Source: an uncultured Clostridia bacterium (lineage in GTDB: Bacteria > Bacillota > Clostridia > Lachnospirales > Lachnospiraceae). Taken from it: a DNA stretch of 64,000 bases. Every line of letters starts with the position of its first letter. Within the stretch, counting starts at the first letter, position 1. The DNA is taken from assembly GCA_948472945.1 (NCBI GenBank), contig CAOKVX010000001.1, positions 124,001 through 188,000 on the forward strand, read 5' to 3'. A program made the translations under genes and the position numbers. Below, piece by piece: positions 8,705 through 17,150 of this stretch. Under the pieces are notes generated by a model. It saw nothing but the letters and a program-made list of their open reading frames with translations, was not told the DNA's origin and did not search any database.

Positions 8705-8890
8705 CAACGGCACCAATTTGAAACCGCCGAGGACGGCGTATTTTGGCGAACTACTGTGTTTTTGGTTCTTGCCTTGCGTCAGCAAGACTGCGTCCTCCAG
8801 CCTTGTATTTCGCCAAAATTCACCATCCTCGGTCAAAGATTTCGCAAAATAGCAGTTTTCGAAACGGGTTCAAATTGGCGCCGTTGAGCT
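8705..8890. repeat. Palindromic MITE-like element, family A, copy 1 (long form)
   Basis: The outer arms are CAACGGCACCAATTTGAAAC (8705-8724) and TTCAAATTGGCGCCGTTG (8869-8886), imperfect reverse complements. Nested inside are CCGAGGACGGCG..TTTTGGCGAA (8727-8750) and TTCGCCAAAATT..CCTCGG (8809-8832), again inverted with a few mismatches. The same outer arm recurs at 28930 and 57361-57411. The rest of the 427-base gap between 8679 and 9106 holds only the promoter at 9077. No coding capacity is seen inside. Confidence 0.8.
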
Positions 8891-9076
8891 AAGTTTTAGA
8901 TTAAGTATATCATATTATATGAATATTTTGTAGGTTATAAATTTTTACCTAAAATTTCCCGTACCGTCAAATATCTTATAAATTGACATATATTATTACA
9001 TGATATATAATTTTAACATAACCAAATTAGGAAAATTATTTCCATGTTTGGCATATACCAACGTAAAAATGTGTTT

Positions 9077-9085
9077 TGGTATAAT
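9077..9085 (+). promoter_or_regulatory. Extended -10 promoter for the gene at 9107
   Basis: TGGTATAAT (TGnTATAAT) lies 22 bases before the ATG at 9107. No good -35 is seen at the usual distance. A start near 9091 rules out the longer ORF beginning at 9044. Confidence 0.55.
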
Positions 9086-9106
9086 AAAAAAGAGGGGGAT
9101 ATTGAT

Positions 9107-10696
9107 ATGAGTGAGGACAATGGTTTTAACAGTGAAAATGTTGTCGGTAATGGAAGTTCTGTTGATAATGAAAAGATTAACTATAATGAAAACTTTGTCA
9201 GCAGTGAAAACTTAGAAATGCCGAATGATGCGGCAGACTCGTTTAACAATGTAACAGGTTCAGTCAATGATTTTAGAAAACCAAAGAGGAATTTGAAAGC
9301 GGTTATTGCTGTTGTTGCAATGTTTGCTGTTGTTGCGATGGCGGCAGGTATATTTTTCTTTTCAAAAAGTGTACTTGGAAAGAACAGTCATATACTTACT
9401 GCCCTGAGAAACACATTTGCATCAGGGGAAAGTGGAGATATATCTAAACTTGATAAGTTGATGGAGGCCGGAAAGTATGCTCTTGACATGCAGCTTTCAT
9501 ATGACGGTTCTGAAGTTGCTGTGGCATGCGATATTGACAGACCTGCGAAACAGATGTCTGTAAACGGGAGTTTTTCCGAGGGAAACACCAGTGTGGGAGT
9601 AGTTGGCACTATTGATGACACCTATTTCAAATTTGCGGTTCCGGGTTATATTAACGGTACGTTTGAGTACAATTACACTGCGGAAAATACCGGTTATTTT
9701 GTTGACATTATCACGCAGGCTACCGGAATGGACATAGCGGAATTCAACAAACTGTTTTCCAATTGTTTTACAATGCCTGAGAGCAGGGATGAAGTTGGTA
9801 ACGACGAATATACAAAGATGCTTTTTGATGATTTCAACGAGCTTGACTTTGAAAAGGTTGAGGAGAAAGAGTTCAGCGTTGCAGGGGAAACGAAAGACTG
9901 TAAGGGATATAAGGCGGTTATCACAAAGGAAATACTCGAAAAGTGGATTGACAATTACAAGGAACTTGATATGGTCAACGCTGTAACTGCGAATAATCTC
10001 GATATTATTAAGCAAAGCCTTACAGATTTCGGCCAGTTTGCAGTTACGGTGTATATCGCTGACAAGAAAGCAGCAGCCATTGAAATTGAATTTGAGGGCG
10101 ATGTATTGTCAATTAAATTTGAGGGTAAGGAGAATCCTTTGTACAATATTGTTATCACAGGGATAGAAGACGGTGAGAATGAAGAGATAAGGATTGATAC
10201 AACAAAGGACAGCAATGATACAAAGATAGTTGTTACATTTATGGGCGAAGAGTTTATGTCAGCGTCATACAACAGCGAGACAGGCAAAGTCAGCGTGACA
10301 TGTGTTGATAATGTATTTACCCTTGACGGAATGTATAAGTATGATGAAACAGGCCTTGAGCTCGTAATTGACAATATGACTATTGACGGTGACAGTTTCA
10401 GCGGTATGTTTAAGATATCGGACGAGGTTTCGATAGAATCGATAGATTCCAGTCTTCCCGTAATAGATGCAGGTAATGCTACGGAACAGGAGTTCCAGTC
10501 ATTCCTGATGAGTAATATGGATTTACAGGGACTATATAATTTGAGCGGCATGGGTTCTGATGATGAGCTTTATGACGATTCGCTTGATGACTATGATATG
10601 GAAGACCTTGAGGGGTATGATATGGAAGATCTATACGGATATGATTTAGATGATTATGATTTAGATGGATATGATACGGAGGGGCTTGATATATAA
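9107..10696 (+). CDS. Membrane-anchored extracytoplasmic protein with Tyr/Asp-rich repeat tail, function unknown
   Basis: A 529-residue protein. Residues 1-60 are acidic and Asn-rich, then one membrane helix (about 64-86, AVIAVVAMFAVVAMAAGIFFF) preceded by KPKRNLK, so the N-terminus should be cytoplasmic and the bulk outside. The outer domain (about 90-480) is beta-rich and acidic with no motif I recognise. The last 40 residues are a degenerate repeat of Tyr-Asp-Xxx-Glu/Asp-Asp-Leu (YDMEDLEGYDMEDLYGYDLDD). Start at ATG 9107 with AGAGGGGG nine bases upstream. It has its own promoter and terminator. It may be a secretion or envelope stress accessory, but nothing in the sequence decides that. 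Confidence 0.75.
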   Translation: MSEDNGFNSENVVGNGSSVDNEKINYNENFVSSENLEMPNDAADSFNNVTGSVNDFRKPKRNLKAVIAVVAMFAVVAMAAGIFFFSKSVLGKNSHILTALRNTFASGESGDISKLDKLMEAGKYALDMQLSYDGSEVAVACDIDRPAKQMSVNGSFSEGNTSVGVVGTIDDTYFKFAVPGYINGTFEYNYTAENTGYFVDIITQATGMDIAEFNKLFSNCFTMPESRDEVGNDEYTKMLFDDFNELDFEKVEEKEFSVAGETKDCKGYKAVITKEILEKWIDNYKELDMVNAVTANNLDIIKQSLTDFGQFAVTVYIADKKAAAIEIEFEGDVLSIKFEGKENPLYNIVITGIEDGENEEIRIDTTKDSNDTKIVVTFMGEEFMSASYNSETGKVSVTCVDNVFTLDGMYKYDETGLELVIDNMTIDGDSFSGMFKISDEVSIESIDSSLPVIDAGNATEQEFQSFLMSNMDLQGLYNLSGMGSDDELYDDSLDDYDMEDLEGYDMEDLYGYDLDDYDLDGYDTEGLDI

Positions 10697-10736
10697 GTTG
10701 GATTAAGTCATTTTATATCATAAAATAGAAGAAAAA

Positions 10737-10773
10737 GGAGCTGCATGGTAAAAAATGCAGCTCCATATTTTTA
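10737..10773 (+). terminator. Rho-independent terminator
   Basis: GGAGCTGCAT (10737-10746) pairs perfectly with ATGCAGCTCC (10755-10764), followed by ATATTTTTAA. It lies between the convergent genes at 9107 and 10807 and probably serves the first. Confidence 0.88.
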
Positions 10774-10806
10774 ACTGAGAACCGAGGTGGAGAATTTATT
10801 TAGAAT

Positions 10807-11127
10807 TTACGTTTTTACCGAATGGCAGAATTGCTGCGCAACATCAATAAGTATATCAAGACGTTCGGGACTCAGTGTTTTAGCATAACAAAATAGTCTG
10901 CTTATCTTTTGGGGCTCATTTATTTCAGTATCAAAAAAATCTTTTGGAGTTACTTCAAGGTAATCGCATATAGAAATGAATTCACCCATTGAGGGCAATG
11001 ATTTACCGGAGGATATACTCTGTATATAACTTTTGCTGTGACCAAGTTCAAGACTCATTTTATTTTCAGATACATCTTTTTTAATTCGTAATTCCGTAAT
11101 TCGTTCACGTATGAATGAATGATTCAT
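10807..11127 (-). CDS. XRE-family helix-turn-helix transcriptional regulator
   Basis: A 106-residue DNA-binding protein. Residues about 8-65 form a Cro/C1-type helix-turn-helix: RITELRIKKDVSENKMSLELGHSKSYIQSISSGKSLPSMGEFISICDYLEVTPKDFF. The short C-terminal part is helical (LSPERLDILIDVAQQF) and probably dimerises. GAGAGGTG precedes the ATG on the minus strand. It is divergent from nifJ with 248 bases between the starts, so it might control that region, but there is no direct evidence. Its targets are unknown. Confidence 0.85.
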   Translation of the reverse strand: MNHSFIRERITELRIKKDVSENKMSLELGHSKSYIQSISSGKSLPSMGEFISICDYLEVTPKDFFDTEINEPQKISRLFCYAKTLSPERLDILIDVAQQFCHSVKT

Positions 11128-11302
11128 ATGTAATACACCTCTCTAAGCTAGTATACAATAATATGGGTGAAAGGATGGACGATTATACTAATGATTTTTG
11201 TTATAAAGTACCGCTGTGATTTGTATATTATAATAAATGGACATATTGTCTGTGCGATACACGTATTTCATGTCGTAATGTGCAGGATATTGTTATTTCG
11301 CC

Positions 11303-11331
11303 TTTACAACATTATTCAAAAGTGATAAAAT
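11303..11331 (+). promoter_or_regulatory. Promoter of nifJ
   Basis: TTTACA (11303-11308), 17 bases, TAAAAT (11326-11331). Transcription would start about 38 bases upstream of the nifJ ATG, and AAGGAGG lies in that leader. Confidence 0.6.
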
Positions 11332-11375
11332 TAATAATATTAATTTTATAATAATTTAAGGAGGATATATTAATA

Positions 11376-14300
11376 ATGGCTAGAAAGAAACAGTCGATGG
11401 ATGGAAACCAGGCGGCCGCCCATGTAGCATATGCCTATACGGAAGTTGCGGGAATCTATCCGATTACACCTTCGAGCCCGATGGCGGATTATGTTGATAT
11501 GTGGTCGGCTAACGGATTGAAAAATATTTTTGGCAATGAAGTAAAAGTGGTTGAGATGCAGTCGGAGGCAGGTGCAGCGGGAACTGTACACGGTTCGCTT
11601 GCAGCCGGAGCGCTCACAACAACATTTACGGCTTCACAGGGACTTCTCCTGATGATACCTAATATGTATAAGATTGCAGGTGAGCAGCTGCCATGCGTAT
11701 TTGATGTCTCGGCTCGTACGGTGTCTTCGCAGTCGCTCAATATTTTTGGAGACCACAGCGATGTATATGCATGCCGTCAGACCGGTTTTGCAATGATGTG
11801 TGAGACTAATCCGCAGGAAGTAATGGATTTAAGCCCTGTAGCTCATCTTGCCGCCATCGAGGGAAAAGTTCCATTCCTGAATTTCTTTGACGGATTCCGC
11901 ACATCTCATGAGATTCAGAAGATTGAGACATGGGATTATGAGGACCTTGGCGAAATGTGCAACATGGATGCGGTTAAAGCATTCCGTGAACATGCGCTTA
12001 ACCCTGAGAAGCCGGCAATGCGCGGTTCACATGAAAACGGAGACGTATTCTTCCAGCACCGCGAGGCGTGCAACTCAGTTTATGACGCACTTCCTGCAGT
12101 AGTTGAAAAGTATATGAAGAAGGTAAACGAAAAGCTTGGAACGGACTATGACCTCTTTAACTATTATGGAGCTCCTGACGCAGACCGTGTAATTGTTGCA
12201 ATGGGTTCAATATGTGACGTGATTGAGGAGGTAATTGACTATCTCACCGCTGCCGGCGAAAAGGTAGGTCTTGTAAAGGTTCGTCTTTACCGTCCTTGGG
12301 TTTCTGACGCGCTTACAAAGGTTCTTCCTAAGACTGTTAAGAAGATTGCCGTGCTTGACAGGACAAAGGAGCCTGGTTCGCTTGGAGAGCCGCTTTATCT
12401 TGATGTAGCTACCACGCTCCGTGAGGCGGGACTTAACGATATAGTTCTCACAGGCGGACGTTACGGACTTGGCTCAAAGGATACGCCTCCTTCATCTGTT
12501 TTTGCTGTATATACTGAGCTTAAGAAAGAGAACAGCAAAGCAAGATTCACAATAGGTATCAATGACGATGTTACTAATCTCAGTCTTCCTGAGGTTAAGC
12601 CTGCGCCGATTACATCAGCTGAGGGAACAGTTGAATGTAAGTTCTGGGGTCTTGGCGGAGACGGTACGGTAGGAGCAAACAAGAACTCTACAAAGATTAT
12701 CGGTGACCACACAGACAAATATATTCAGGCATACTTCCAGTACGACTCAAAGAAGACCGGCGGTATAACAATCTCCCATCTTCGTTTTGGCGACAAGCCG
12801 ATTAAGAGCCCGTATTACATAAATCAGGCGGACTTTGTTGCATGCCACAACCCTTCATATGTTGTAAAGGGTTACAAGATGGTTCAGGATGTAAAACCGG
12901 GCGGAATTTTTATGATTAACTGCCAGTGGTCGGACGATGAGCTTGACAAGTATATGCCTGCCGAGTCTAAGAAATATATAGCGGAAAACAATATACAGCT
13001 CTATACAATCAATGCTATTGACAAAGCTATAGAGATTGGAATGGGCAAGCGCACAAATACAATTCTTCAGTCGGCATTTTTCAAGCTTGCAAATGTAATG
13101 CCTATTGACGACGCAATTGAGTTCATGAAAGCGGCAGCAAAGAAGTCGTACGGCAAAAAGGGCGACGACGTTGTCAAGATGAACTGGAATGCAATTGACG
13201 CAGGTGTAGATGCAATACACAAGGTTGAGGTTCCTGATTCATGGAAAAACCCGGCTCCTGATGCGCCTGCTGCTAAGCTTGAGGGTCTCAGCGAGGTAGT
13301 TAAGAATGTTGAGGAGCTGATGAATCCAATTGGACTTATGGACGGCGATAGTCTTCCTGTATCCAAGTTTGTCGACTGTGCGGACGGACAGTTCCCTCTT
13401 GGAGCTTCTGCATATGAGAAGAGAGGAACGGCGGTTATGGTTCCTGTGTGGGATAATGAGAAATGTATTCAGTGTAATAACTGTGCATTTGTTTGTTCAC
13501 ATGCAACAATTCGTCCATATCTTTTGACGGATGACGAGGTTTCAGCTGCTCCGGCCGGTATGAAGACTGCCGACGCAAAGAATCCTAAGGCAAAGGGATA
13601 CAAGTTTACGATGAGCGTATCACCGCTTGACTGTATGGGATGCGGCGAGTGCGTGACTGTTTGTCCTGATAAAGTACAGGCAATTAAGATGGTTCCGCAG
13701 GAATCACAGGCAAAAGAGCAGGCTGTCTTCGACTATTTGGTTGCAAACGTCAGCAAGAAACCGTGTGCGGACGAGATGCCTGCTGTTATGGGTTCACAGT
13801 TCAACCAGCCGCTGCTTGAGTTCTCGGGAAGCTGTGCAGGCTGTGCTGAGACTTCATATGCAAGACTCGTTACACAGTTGTTCGGAGAGTCAATGTATAT
13901 TTCAAACGCAACGGGATGTTCCTCAATTTGGGGCGGTCCGGCCGCTACATGCCCGTACACTGTAAATAAGGATTCATTAAAGGGACCTGCATGGGCTAAT
14001 TCGCTATTCGAAGATAATGCAGAGCACGGATTTGGAATGTATCTCGGACAGAAGACGCTCCGTGACCAGCTTATAGCTAAGCTTGAGTCTGCTTCAGCAT
14101 CAGACAAGGCTTCTGCAGAGTTTAAGTCTGCCGTTGCAAAATTCCTTGAGACAAAGAATGATACCGTAGAAAATGCAAAGGCTACAAAAGAGCTTGTTGC
14201 CGAGCTTGAAAAAGCGGCAGCAGCAGGATGCCCTGAATCTGCGGAGATTCTTGACAAGAAGAATTATCTGTCAAAGAAGTCGGTATGGATATTCGGTGGT

Positions 14301-14933
14301 GACGGATGGGCTTACGATATAGGATTTGGCGGTCTCGACCATGTTCTTGCATCTGGTGAGAATGTAAACGTATTTGTATTCGACACAGAAATGTATTCAA
14401 ATACGGGAGGTCAGGCATCCAAGGCTTCAAATATCGGAGAGGTGTGCCAGTTCGCCGCGGCAGGTAAGGAGATAGGCAAGAAGTCGTTGTCAGAGATAGC
14501 GATGAGCTACGGATATGTATATGTTGCACAGATAGCTCTCGGAGCTAATCCAAATCAGGCTGTTAAGGCAATCAAGGAAGCTGAGGCGTACAACGGACCG
14601 TCTCTTATAATCGGATATGCACCTTGCGAACTCCACGGAGTAAAGGGTGGAATGAATCATTGTCAGGATGAGATGAAAGCGGCTGTTGAGGCAGGATATT
14701 GGAATCTGTTCTCGTACAATCCGGCTCTCAAAGCTGAAGGAAAGAATCCGTTCACCCTCACTTCGAAGGAGGGAGATTACGGCAAGTATCAGGATTTCCT
14801 TAACAATGAGACACGTTATTCGCGTCTTAAGAGGGCGTTCCCTGAGCGTGCCGACGAACTTTTTGAGAAGAACGAAAAGGCCGCTAAGGAGCGTTATGAA
14901 CACCTTATGAAGCTTGTAGAGTTATACAAATAA
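11376..14933 (+). CDS. nifJ: Pyruvate:ferredoxin (flavodoxin) oxidoreductase
   Basis: A one-chain 1185-residue enzyme that converts pyruvate and CoA to acetyl-CoA and CO2 and passes electrons to ferredoxin, the core of Clostridial fermentation. The N-terminal domain begins with YPITPSSPMADYVD (about 28). Two 4Fe-4S motifs are complete: CIQCNNCAFVCSHATIRP (about 698) and CMGCGECVTVCPDKVQ (about 754). The thiamine-diphosphate domain has CAGCAETSYARL (about 822) and GDGWAYDIGFGG (about 975) with the Mg-binding NTGGQASK further on. Length is normal for the family. AAGGAGG is 11 bases before the ATG. It is monocistronic between its own promoter and terminator, and codon choice looks more biased than in its neighbours, as expected for a highly expressed gene. 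Confidence 0.97.
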   Translation: MARKKQSMDGNQAAAHVAYAYTEVAGIYPITPSSPMADYVDMWSANGLKNIFGNEVKVVEMQSEAGAAGTVHGSLAAGALTTTFTASQGLLLMIPNMYKIAGEQLPCVFDVSARTVSSQSLNIFGDHSDVYACRQTGFAMMCETNPQEVMDLSPVAHLAAIEGKVPFLNFFDGFRTSHEIQKIETWDYEDLGEMCNMDAVKAFREHALNPEKPAMRGSHENGDVFFQHREACNSVYDALPAVVEKYMKKVNEKLGTDYDLFNYYGAPDADRVIVAMGSICDVIEEVIDYLTAAGEKVGLVKVRLYRPWVSDALTKVLPKTVKKIAVLDRTKEPGSLGEPLYLDVATTLREAGLNDIVLTGGRYGLGSKDTPPSSVFAVYTELKKENSKARFTIGINDDVTNLSLPEVKPAPITSAEGTVECKFWGLGGDGTVGANKNSTKIIGDHTDKYIQAYFQYDSKKTGGITISHLRFGDKPIKSPYYINQADFVACHNPSYVVKGYKMVQDVKPGGIFMINCQWSDDELDKYMPAESKKYIAENNIQLYTINAIDKAIEIGMGKRTNTILQSAFFKLANVMPIDDAIEFMKAAAKKSYGKKGDDVVKMNWNAIDAGVDAIHKVEVPDSWKNPAPDAPAAKLEGLSEVVKNVEELMNPIGLMDGDSLPVSKFVDCADGQFPLGASAYEKRGTAVMVPVWDNEKCIQCNNCAFVCSHATIRPYLLTDDEVSAAPAGMKTADAKNPKAKGYKFTMSVSPLDCMGCGECVTVCPDKVQAIKMVPQESQAKEQAVFDYLVANVSKKPCADEMPAVMGSQFNQPLLEFSGSCAGCAETSYARLVTQLFGESMYISNATGCSSIWGGPAATCPYTVNKDSLKGPAWANSLFEDNAEHGFGMYLGQKTLRDQLIAKLESASASDKASAEFKSAVAKFLETKNDTVENAKATKELVAELEKAAAAGCPESAEILDKKNYLSKKSVWIFGGDGWAYDIGFGGLDHVLASGENVNVFVFDTEMYSNTGGQASKASNIGEVCQFAAAGKEIGKKSLSEIAMSYGYVYVAQIALGANPNQAVKAIKEAEAYNGPSLIIGYAPCELHGVKGGMNHCQDEMKAAVEAGYWNLFSYNPALKAEGKNPFTLTSKEGDYGKYQDFLNNETRYSRLKRAFPERADELFEKNEKAAKERYEHLMKLVELYK

Positions 14934-14981
14934 AGTTTATATTATAAATAATAGTTTAAAAATGAAATAATATTTTATTGG

Positions 14982-15027
14982 AATATCCTCTGACGTCATA
15001 TGTTGTCAGAGGATATTTTCAGTTTTA
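14982..15027 (+). terminator. Rho-independent terminator of nifJ
   Basis: AATATCCTCTGAC (14982-14994) pairs perfectly with GTCAGAGGATATT (15005-15017) and is followed by TTCAGTTTTATAATTT. Confidence 0.88.
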
Positions 15028-15142
15028 TAATTTGTTGCCTGTTTATAATTTGCCTCCTGACATTTTTATTACTTATACATTTAGGGTATTTTAAAAGTAT
15101 TTTACATCTATATGTTAAGTTATAAAAAAGGGGATGTTTGAT

Positions 15143-15817
15143 ATGAAACAAAAACTATTGATTGTGGATGACGAAGATATGATTATTGAACTGTTATGCG
15201 ACCATCTGGGTGACGAGGGGTATGAGATACATGCTACGAACAGTACGGAACGTGCGCTTGGGCTGCTCTCTAAAAATCCTGATTTAATCATATTGGATAT
15301 AAATATGCCGGGAATGGACGGTCTGGAATTCTGTAAAAATATACGGGAACATGTATCCTGCCCTATTCTATTTTTGACGGCTAGAATTACGGAACAGGAT
15401 AAGATTAACGGACTTCAGTACGGCGGCGACGATTATATTACGAAGCCGTTCAGCTTGAAAGAACTATCCGCGAGGGTTGCCGCGCACCTGCGCCGTGATT
15501 CCCGTGTCCGTGGAACGACATCTGTACTGACATCAGGGGAACTGCTCGTAAATCTTTCGCAGCGCCGTGTTTTTTACAGGGATTTGGAAATAGAAATATC
15601 AAAAAAAGAATTTGAGCTGATAGTGTTCCTATTGACAAACGCCGGTCAGGTCTTTGACAGAGAGCGAATATATGAGCGTATTTGGGGATGTAACGCGGAG
15701 GGAAGTGCAGACGTCATTAAAGAGCATGTGAGAAAGATTCGGTCAAAACTTAAGGCGGCGGCCGGCCTTGAATATATAAAAACAGTCTGGGGAGTAGGAT
15801 ACAAATGGGAACGGTGA
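15143..15817 (+). CDS. OmpR/PhoB-family response regulator
   Basis: A 224-residue response regulator. The receiver domain (1-115) has the acidic pocket VDDED, phospho-acceptor Asp in LIILDINMPGMDG (about 53), Thr in FLTAR and Lys in YITKPFS. The winged-helix DNA-binding domain (about 128-222) ends IKTVWGVGYKWER. I choose ATG 15143 since AAAAGGGG ends right at the ORF-track ATG at 15134, leaving nine bases to 15143. The kinase gene starts 13 bases before this stop, so the two are translationally coupled. The likely targets are the lipoprotein and ABC exporter genes downstream in the same run. Confidence 0.93.
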   Translation: MKQKLLIVDDEDMIIELLCDHLGDEGYEIHATNSTERALGLLSKNPDLIILDINMPGMDGLEFCKNIREHVSCPILFLTARITEQDKINGLQYGGDDYITKPFSLKELSARVAAHLRRDSRVRGTTSVLTSGELLVNLSQRRVFYRDLEIEISKKEFELIVFLLTNAGQVFDRERIYERIWGCNAEGSADVIKEHVRKIRSKLKAAAGLEYIKTVWGVGYKWER

Positions 15818-17091
15818 AAAATAAATGGCTGAATTTGTCACTGCGGAGGTTTCTTATAGTTACGGTTTTTACTTCCTTTGGGACTGTTGTAGTATTGTCC
15901 ATATTTATTATTAGCGGTTGTGCTTCGTTTCGTCATTGGCTTCTTCCTGACCCTGACATGGCTTATCTATCGATTGAAGAAACGATGTCTGACGGAAGCG
16001 CTATAAATAGAACGATTGTATTGGAATATGGTCAGGATATGTCTTCTTTTAATTATATTGTGTTAGAGGAGGATGGCGACTCTGCATATAAGACGAGCGT
16101 AGAGGAAAGATATTTGCTCCAAAAGATAGAAAAGAGCGTGGATTCTCTTACACCTAAAAGGAAACTAGCGTATAAGATGTGTGGTCTTACAATGTTTACT
16201 GCTCCTACCATTCTTGCATTTGCAGCAATTTTTCTCTGTATCTTTATTTTTTACCGACGTAAGCTTAGGGATCCGCTTGAAATTATGGCTGAAGGGACCA
16301 GGCAGATTGCGGCTAGGAATTTGGACTTTGAAATTAAATATGGCTGTCTGGACGAAATGGGAGATTTATGCCGATCGTTTGAAAATATGAGGGCCGCTCT
16401 TTATGAGAATAGCAAAGACATGTGGAATATGCTTGAGGAAAGGCGTCTTATGCAGGCTTCTGTTGCTCATGATTTGCGCAATCCTATCGCAATTATACAA
16501 GGTTATACCGAGTATTTACAAAAGGGATTGGACAACGGTGGTATGGACAGTGAGAAAACTGGGCGTATTGTTAAAAATCTGGGTGTTGCGGCAAAAAGGC
16601 TTGAACAGTATACAGAGTCAATCAGGATATTAAACCAGTCGGAGGAGATACAGATTGAGCGAAAGCATATATCAGCTGTAAAGCTTGCTGAAAGTATCTC
16701 GGATGATTTGGTACTTATGGCTAAACATAGCGGAATAAAGCTGCAGGTTAGGAAAAATCTTCCGGAAGAAGAAATAAATATTGATTCTTCTCTGGTTTAC
16801 AGGGTTTTGGAGAACATTGTTAACAATGCGCTGCGTTACGCGGAACGGACAATAACAATTAATTTTAAGCTGGAAGAAAGTAAGCTGTTAATCGAAGTGA
16901 CAGACGACGGGACAGGATTTCCGGAGAATATATTGACTAAAAAAAGTAAAAAGCTATTTGTTGCCGGAGAGGACGGGCATATGGGTATAGGACTTTCGAT
17001 CAGCCGGCTTCTATGTCAGAAGCAAGGAGGAAATCTTGAACTGTCTAATACCGCAAACGGAGCGTGTGTAAAAATATTTCTTTTGGTTTGA
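15805..17091 (+). CDS. Membrane sensor histidine kinase
   Basis: A 428-residue kinase that partners the preceding regulator. Two membrane helices (about 15-37 and 128-150) bracket an extracytoplasmic sensor of roughly 90 residues. A HAMP-like linker follows, then the HisKA segment with ASVAHDLRNPIAIIQGY, in which His is the phosphorylation site (about 221), then the ATPase domain with NIVNNALRYA (N box), DDGTGFPENIL (G1) and GHMGIGLSIS (G2). It overlaps the regulator gene by 13 bases. The small sensor resembles kinases that detect antimicrobial peptides or envelope damage together with an ABC exporter, as arranged here, but the ligand is unknown. Confidence 0.92.
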   Translation: MGTVKNKWLNLSLRRFLIVTVFTSFGTVVVLSIFIISGCASFRHWLLPDPDMAYLSIEETMSDGSAINRTIVLEYGQDMSSFNYIVLEEDGDSAYKTSVEERYLLQKIEKSVDSLTPKRKLAYKMCGLTMFTAPTILAFAAIFLCIFIFYRRKLRDPLEIMAEGTRQIAARNLDFEIKYGCLDEMGDLCRSFENMRAALYENSKDMWNMLEERRLMQASVAHDLRNPIAIIQGYTEYLQKGLDNGGMDSEKTGRIVKNLGVAAKRLEQYTESIRILNQSEEIQIERKHISAVKLAESISDDLVLMAKHSGIKLQVRKNLPEEEINIDSSLVYRVLENIVNNALRYAERTITINFKLEESKLLIEVTDDGTGFPENILTKKSKKLFVAGEDGHMGIGLSISRLLCQKQGGNLELSNTANGACVKIFLLV

Positions 17092-17119
17092 CGGTTTTTT
17101 GACCTTTATACGATAAAAT

Positions 17120-17141
17120 CTCCTTGTATAATAACAAGGAG
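17120..17141 (+). promoter_or_regulatory. Palindrome spanning a -10-like hexamer and the lipoprotein ribosome site
   Basis: CTCCTTGT (17120-17127) and ACAAGGAG (17134-17141) are perfect reverse complements around ATAATA. The right arm contains the AAGGAGG ribosome site of the gene at 17151, and TATAAT (17127-17132) lies in the left edge and loop. The stem could hide the ribosome site in RNA, or be an operator in DNA. Confidence 0.45.
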
Positions 17142-17150
17142 GGTTTTTAC

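Noticed and set aside
11489-14903. Several long minus-strand ORFs inside nifJ
   Set aside because: Antisense shadows of a highly biased coding sequence, with no family resemblance or ribosome sites.
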